Positions 28,694 to 31,985 of a DNA stretch of 31,985 nucleotides are shown in pieces. Both the position numbers and the translations under genes were made by a program. How positions within the stretch are numbered: the stretch's first letter is position 1; every line of letters starts with the position of its first letter. This DNA is from JBBRVP01 sp038246785 (GTDB taxonomy: Bacteria; Actinomycetota; Actinomycetes; Jiangellales; Jiangellaceae), in assembly GCA_038246785.1 (NCBI GenBank), contig JBBRVP010000041.1:1-31985 (forward strand). The letters are read 5' to 3'. The notes under the pieces were generated by a model. That model was not told the DNA's origin. It worked only from the letters and a program-made list of their open reading frames with translations, and ran no database searches.

Positions 28694-29173
28694 TCAGCGG
28701 TCACCCCGCCCGGACGGGCTGCCGAACAGCGTCCGGGCCAGCAGCACGGCGCCCCACGGGCCGGCCACCCACAGCGGCCAGAAGCCCTGCGTGTCGCCGC
28801 CGCCACCCGTGACCAGCACGATGAGCCAGATGACGGTGCAGACGAGGCTGGCCGACGCCCAGGCCCCCCATTGCCGCGCCAGCGGCTCACTCCGGGGAGA
28901 CCGCCGCACCGGCTCCCGACCGGCCGAGGGGTCGACGGGGCGGAGTCGCAGGCCGGCGCGGGGCAGGTCGGCGACCAGCTCGTCCAGCTGGCGAAGGGTG
29001 CGGGCGGAGTAGGCGGCGTCCAGCCGCGTGGAGAACTCTTCCGGCGAGAGCCGGCCCTCGGCCAGCGCCTCCTGCAGCCGCGTCACGGTCGCCTCCCGCT
29101 CGGCGTCGGAGGCGCGGACCTCTCCCCCGCCCGGCTCGGGCGGCTCCGGTCCGGTCACGTCGGGCACGGTCAC
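28694..29173 (-). CDS. DUF1707 (SHOCT-like) membrane protein
   Basis: 159 aa from the GTG at 29173, which overlaps the map stop (GTGA), matching the overlap style of the neighbours. Residues about 20-70 (VRASDAEREATVTRLQEALAEGRLSPEEFSTRLDAAYSARTLRQLDELVADLP) are a clear DUF1707 domain. Then comes a basic linker and two membrane helices, about 110-126 (WASASLVCTVIWLIVLVT) and 134-150 (GFWPLWVAGPWGAVLLA). DUF1707-2TM proteins are common in actinobacteria and uncharacterised. It is unusual to find one between map and infA, where the operon is normally uninterrupted or has other genes. Confidence 0.85.
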   Translation of the reverse strand: MTVPDVTGPEPPEPGGGEVRASDAEREATVTRLQEALAEGRLSPEEFSTRLDAAYSARTLRQLDELVADLPRAGLRLRPVDPSAGREPVRRSPRSEPLARQWGAWASASLVCTVIWLIVLVTGGGGDTQGFWPLWVAGPWGAVLLARTLFGSPSGRGDR

Positions 29174-30012
29174 ATCGGGCCTGGGCACGTCGGGCACGGC
29201 GCGGCCGCCCACGGAGCGGCTCGGGCGCCGGCGCGGGCGAGACCGCCCTCGCCGCCGTCGGGCGCGGTGAGCACCCACACCCCGTCGGGGGTCACGGCCG
29301 CGGTGTGCTCGAAGTGCGCCGCCCACGAGCCGTCGGTCGTGGCCACCGTCCAGTCGTCCGCGAGGACCCGCGTCGCCGGGCGTCCCAGCGTGATCATCGG
29401 CTCGATCGCCAGCGCCAGCCCGGGCACGAGCCGCGGCCCCCTGGTGCGGGTGCGGTAGTTGAGGACATGCGGATCCTGGTGCATCTCGGTCCCGATGCCG
29501 TGTCCTCCGTAGTCCTCGACCAGCCCGTAGTCGCCGCACTCGACGACGCGGTCCTCCACCGCTCCACTGACCTCACGCAGCCGGGCACCCGGGCGCATCG
29601 CCGCCAGGCCCGCCCACATGGCATCCTCGCAGGCCTCGAGCAACCGGCGTACGTCGTCGGGCACGTCCCCCACCGGCAGGGTCACCGCCGCGTCCCCGTG
29701 CCAGCCGTCGAGGATCGCCCCGCAGTCGATCGAGATGATGTCGCCCGCGCGCAGCGGCAGGTCACCTGGGATGCCATGCACGACGACGTCGTTGACCGAT
29801 GAGCAGATCGTGGCCGGGTAGGGCGGCGAGCCGTACCCGAGGAACGACGGCACGGCAGCGTGCCCGCGGATGACCCGCTCGGCCAGGGCGTCGAGCTCGC
29901 GGGGGGTCACCCCCGGCGTCACGGCGAGCTCGACGGCGGCCAGCGCGTCCGCGACGACCAAGCCGACCGCCCGCATGAGGGCGATCTCCGAGCGGTCCTT
30001 GACCTGGATCAC
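29170..30012 (-). CDS. map: Methionine aminopeptidase, type I
   Basis: 280 aa from a GTG overlapping the adk stop. It removes N-terminal Met from nascent proteins. Dinuclear metal ligands are all visible: Asp in SIDCGA, Asp in WHGDAAVTL, His in YGGHGIGTEMHQ, Glu in LAIEPMI, Glu in HFEHT. The substrate-pocket Cys in YPATICSSVNDVVVHGIP marks the type I form. The end is odd: after VLTAPDGGEGG come about 25 Ala/Pro residues with two Cys (PCPTCPGPM) that do not belong to the fold and end at the DUF1707 start. Confidence 0.96.
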   Translation of the reverse strand: MIQVKDRSEIALMRAVGLVVADALAAVELAVTPGVTPRELDALAERVIRGHAAVPSFLGYGSPPYPATICSSVNDVVVHGIPGDLPLRAGDIISIDCGAILDGWHGDAAVTLPVGDVPDDVRRLLEACEDAMWAGLAAMRPGARLREVSGAVEDRVVECGDYGLVEDYGGHGIGTEMHQDPHVLNYRTRTRGPRLVPGLALAIEPMITLGRPATRVLADDWTVATTDGSWAAHFEHTAAVTPDGVWVLTAPDGGEGGLARAGARAAPWAAAPCPTCPGPM

Positions 30013-30587
30013 CGCGATCCCTCGACTCTGCGCAGTGCCGCGAGTGCCCGTTCGGTCACGCTGTCGACCTCACCGATGCCGTCGACACGGACCAGGATGT
30101 CGCGTTCGGCGTAGCGGGTGAGGACCGGTGCCGTCTGGTCGGCGTAGACCTCGAGGCGCCGCCGGACGACGTCCTCGGTGTCGTCGGAGCGACCGTCGGT
30201 CTGCGCGCGCAGCAACAGGCGTTTGACGACTTCGTCGGTGTCGGCGGTCAGCTCCAGGACCCGGTCGAGCCGGCACCCCGTCTCGGCGAGCACGGCATCG
30301 AGGAAGTCGACCTGCGCCGGCGTACGCGGGTAGCCGTCGAGGAGGAAGCCTTCCGCAGAGTCCGGCTCGGTCAGCCGGTCGCGGACCATGGCGTTGGTCA
30401 GCTCGTCGGGTACGTAGTCGCCGCGGTCCATGTAGGTCTGCGCCTCACGCCCCAGCGGCGTCCCAGCGGCCGCATTGGCGCGGAAGATGTCCCCGGTGGA
30501 GATCGCGGGTACGCCCAGTCGAGCGGCGATCACCGTGGCCTGGGTGCCTTTGCCCGCGCCGGGTGGGCCCATGATGAGCAGTCGCAT
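30009..30587 (-). CDS. adk: Adenylate kinase
   Basis: 192 aa from the ATG at 30587, sharing TGATG with the secY stop. It balances AMP, ADP and ATP. Seen: P-loop GPPGAGKGTQ (7-16), STGDIFRANAAAGTPLG, the AMP-binding GFLLDGYPRTPAQ, and a short LID RAQTDGRSDDTEDVVRRRLEVY with no zinc Cys: the short-LID type usual for actinobacteria. secY-adk-map is the standard order. Confidence 0.97.
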   Translation of the reverse strand: MRLLIMGPPGAGKGTQATVIAARLGVPAISTGDIFRANAAAGTPLGREAQTYMDRGDYVPDELTNAMVRDRLTEPDSAEGFLLDGYPRTPAQVDFLDAVLAETGCRLDRVLELTADTDEVVKRLLLRAQTDGRSDDTEDVVRRRLEVYADQTAPVLTRYAERDILVRVDGIGEVDSVTERALAALRRVEGSR

Positions 30588-31879
30588 CAGCGCAGGAACC
30601 CCTCGTAGCTGCGCTGCTGGAGTTGGCTTTCTATCTGTTTCACCGTCTCCAGGCCCACGCCCACGACGATGAGGATGGACGTGCCGCCGAACGGGAAGTT
30701 GGCCCCGGCCCCGACGAGACCGATGGCGATGAGCGGGATGAGTGCCACGGTGGCGAGGTAGAGGCTCCCCGGAGCGGTGAGGCGGGCCAGCACGTAGTCG
30801 AGGTACTCCTCGGTCGGTTTCCCGGCCCGGATGCCGGGGATGAAGCCGCCGTACTTCTTCATGTTGTCGGCGACCTCCTGCGGGTTGAAGGTGATGGCGA
30901 CGTAGAAGTAGGTAAAGAAGATGATCAATGCGAAGAACGTGGCGATGTAGATCGGGTGGTCCCCGCGGGAGAACCAGCCGAGCACGCGGGCCGCCCAGTC
31001 GTTGGTTGGACCGGCCAGGTTGGCGAGCAGGACCGGCATGTAGAGCAGCGACGACGCGAAGATCACCGGGATGACGCCGGCTTGGTTGACCTTGATCGGG
31101 ATGTAGGTGGAGGACCCGCCGTACATCCGCCGGCCGATCATGCGCTTGGCGTACTGCACCGGGATGCGCCGCTGCGCCTGCTCGACGAACACGACCGCGG
31201 CAACCGTGGCCAGGCCGACCGCGATAACGATGAGGAAGGCCGCCCAGCCGGTGGTCGTCTTGATCGACCACAGCGAAGCCGGGAACCTGGCCGTGATCGA
31301 GGTGAAGATGAGGATCGACATCCCGTTGCCGATCCCGCGGTCGGTGATGAGCTCGCCCAGCCACATGATGACTGCGGTGCCGGCGGTCATCGTGATGACC
31401 ATCGTGCCGAGCGTCATGAGGCTCTCGTCGGGGATGATGTCCTCGCGACATCCGGCGAGCAGGTTGCCCGAGCGGGCCAGCGCGATGATGCTCGTCGACT
31501 GCAGGATCGCCAGTCCGATCGTGAGGTAGCGGGTGTACTGCGTGATCTTGGCGTAACCCGCCTGTCCCTCCTTCTTCAGCGCCTCCAGCCTCGGGATCAC
31601 GACGGTCAGCAGCTGCAGGATGATGCTGGCGGTGATGTAGGGCATGATCCCCAGCGCGAACACCGCGAGCTGGAGCAGCGCGCCGCCGGAGAACAGGTTG
31701 ATGAGCGCGTAGACCCCGCTGTTGCCGGCCTGCTCGACGCAGACGCGCACGGCACCGGCATCCACGCCCGGCGACGGGACGACCGAGCCCAGCCGGAAGA
31801 GCGCGATCATGCCGAGGGTGAACAGCATCTTGCGCCGCAGGTCGGGCGTCCGGAACGCCTGCGCGAACGCGCTGAGCAC
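30587..31879 (-). CDS. secY: Preprotein translocase subunit SecY
   Basis: 430 aa from a GTG with AGGAGG 5 nt upstream; complete. It is the central channel of the Sec translocon. Seen: FRTPDLRRKMLFTLGMIALFRLGSVVPSPGVD at the N-terminus with the first membrane helix; FALGIMPYITASIILQLL (TM2 region); LKKEGQAGYAKITQYTRYLTIGLA; GIGNGMSILIF (TM5); the cytoplasmic loop RRIPVQYAKR, which binds SecA and the ribosome; GVIPVIFASSLL; FNPQEVADNMKKYGGFIPGIRAGKPTEEYL; and GTSILIVVGVGLETVKQIESQL at the C-terminus. The hydrophobic spacing fits ten helices. rplO is expected upstream but is outside the window. Confidence 0.98.
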   Translation of the reverse strand: MLSAFAQAFRTPDLRRKMLFTLGMIALFRLGSVVPSPGVDAGAVRVCVEQAGNSGVYALINLFSGGALLQLAVFALGIMPYITASIILQLLTVVIPRLEALKKEGQAGYAKITQYTRYLTIGLAILQSTSIIALARSGNLLAGCREDIIPDESLMTLGTMVITMTAGTAVIMWLGELITDRGIGNGMSILIFTSITARFPASLWSIKTTTGWAAFLIVIAVGLATVAAVVFVEQAQRRIPVQYAKRMIGRRMYGGSSTYIPIKVNQAGVIPVIFASSLLYMPVLLANLAGPTNDWAARVLGWFSRGDHPIYIATFFALIIFFTYFYVAITFNPQEVADNMKKYGGFIPGIRAGKPTEEYLDYVLARLTAPGSLYLATVALIPLIAIGLVGAGANFPFGGTSILIVVGVGLETVKQIESQLQQRSYEGFLR

Positions 31880-31892
31880 GAGACCTCCTGTG

Positions 31893-31983
31893 CGCCGCGG
31901 GAGCGGCGGGGGCGGGCCCGGGAGCCCATGGTCGTCGACGGCGCGGTCGGTCCCCGCCGCCGCCCGGGCCGCCCCCCGCGGCG
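31893..31983. other. Strongly structured GC-rich spacer upstream of secY
   Basis: CGCCGCGGG (31893-31901) and CCCGCGGCG (31975-31983) are a perfect 9-bp long-range inverted repeat enclosing further G/C-run complements. No open reading frame fits any ribosomal protein here. It could be an intercistronic stem like those behind rpsM, rpsD and rpoA. It reaches almost to the window edge, so context is missing. Confidence 0.35.
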
Positions 31984-31985
31984 AA

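Overview
The window comes from a high-GC Gram-positive actinobacterium (Actinomycetia). The evidence is very GC-rich coding sequence, frequent GTG starts, many 4-nt GTGA/ATGA gene overlaps, and the actinobacterial order secY-adk-map-infA-rpmJ-rpsM-rpsK-rpsD-rpoA-rplQ-truA ... rplM-rpsI-glmM ... coaA/glmS-acpS-nnr ... alr ... tsaE-tsaB-rimI-tsaD. The genus cannot be fixed from the sequence; a Frankiales/Geodermatophilales-like lineage is only a guess. No tRNA, rRNA, CRISPR array or recognisable IS transposase was seen.

Left edge (1-884): two unrelated broken pieces are joined. The minus strand carries part of a surface-type protein built from near-identical ~111-aa repeats, with the same 1-base frame slip in both repeat copies. 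The plus strand then carries the C-terminal membrane domain of a P-type cation ATPase with two frame slips. This looks like a chimeric or degraded edge. An intact secreted SGNH/GDSL hydrolase (1033-1878) follows.

1907-3115: a compact two-gene module, with an AbiEii-like nucleotidyltransferase first and an XRE-type HTH protein second. A perfect inverted repeat lies just in front of its ATG. It is a candidate toxin-antitoxin or phage-defence locus.

3144-8695 (minus strand): alr, an alpha/beta hydrolase, a 4Fe-4S uracil-DNA glycosylase, tsaE, tsaB, rimI and tsaD. This cell-wall, DNA-repair and tRNA-t6A run has five GTGA overlaps. Divergent from it is a lipoprotein FAD-dependent oxidoreductase with three SLH-like repeats (8841-11081). 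It converges on nnr-acpS-glmS, which are transcribed toward it; coaA diverges from glmS. A DUF6941-like protein and a tandem GNAT follow.

17487-20112 holds rplM-rpsI-glmM, with a good promoter and a ~110-nt structured leader. Between 20003 and 21189 lie three copies of an exactly 48-bp palindromic element surrounding a Vsr/DUF559-like endonuclease-domain gene. Two copies contain the stop codon of the adjacent gene. This is the most novel-looking structure in the window.

21143-31879 (minus strand): secY, adk, map, a DUF1707 membrane protein, infA (own promoter), rpmJ, rpsM, rpsK, a 28-codon ORF fused by TGATG junctions on both sides, rpsD, rpoA, rplQ with a long Ala/Glu-rich tail, truA, an RsmC-like methyltransferase and an ABC-F ATPase. 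Strong GC stem-loops sit directly behind the stops of rpmJ, rpsM, rpsD and rpoA inside the operon.
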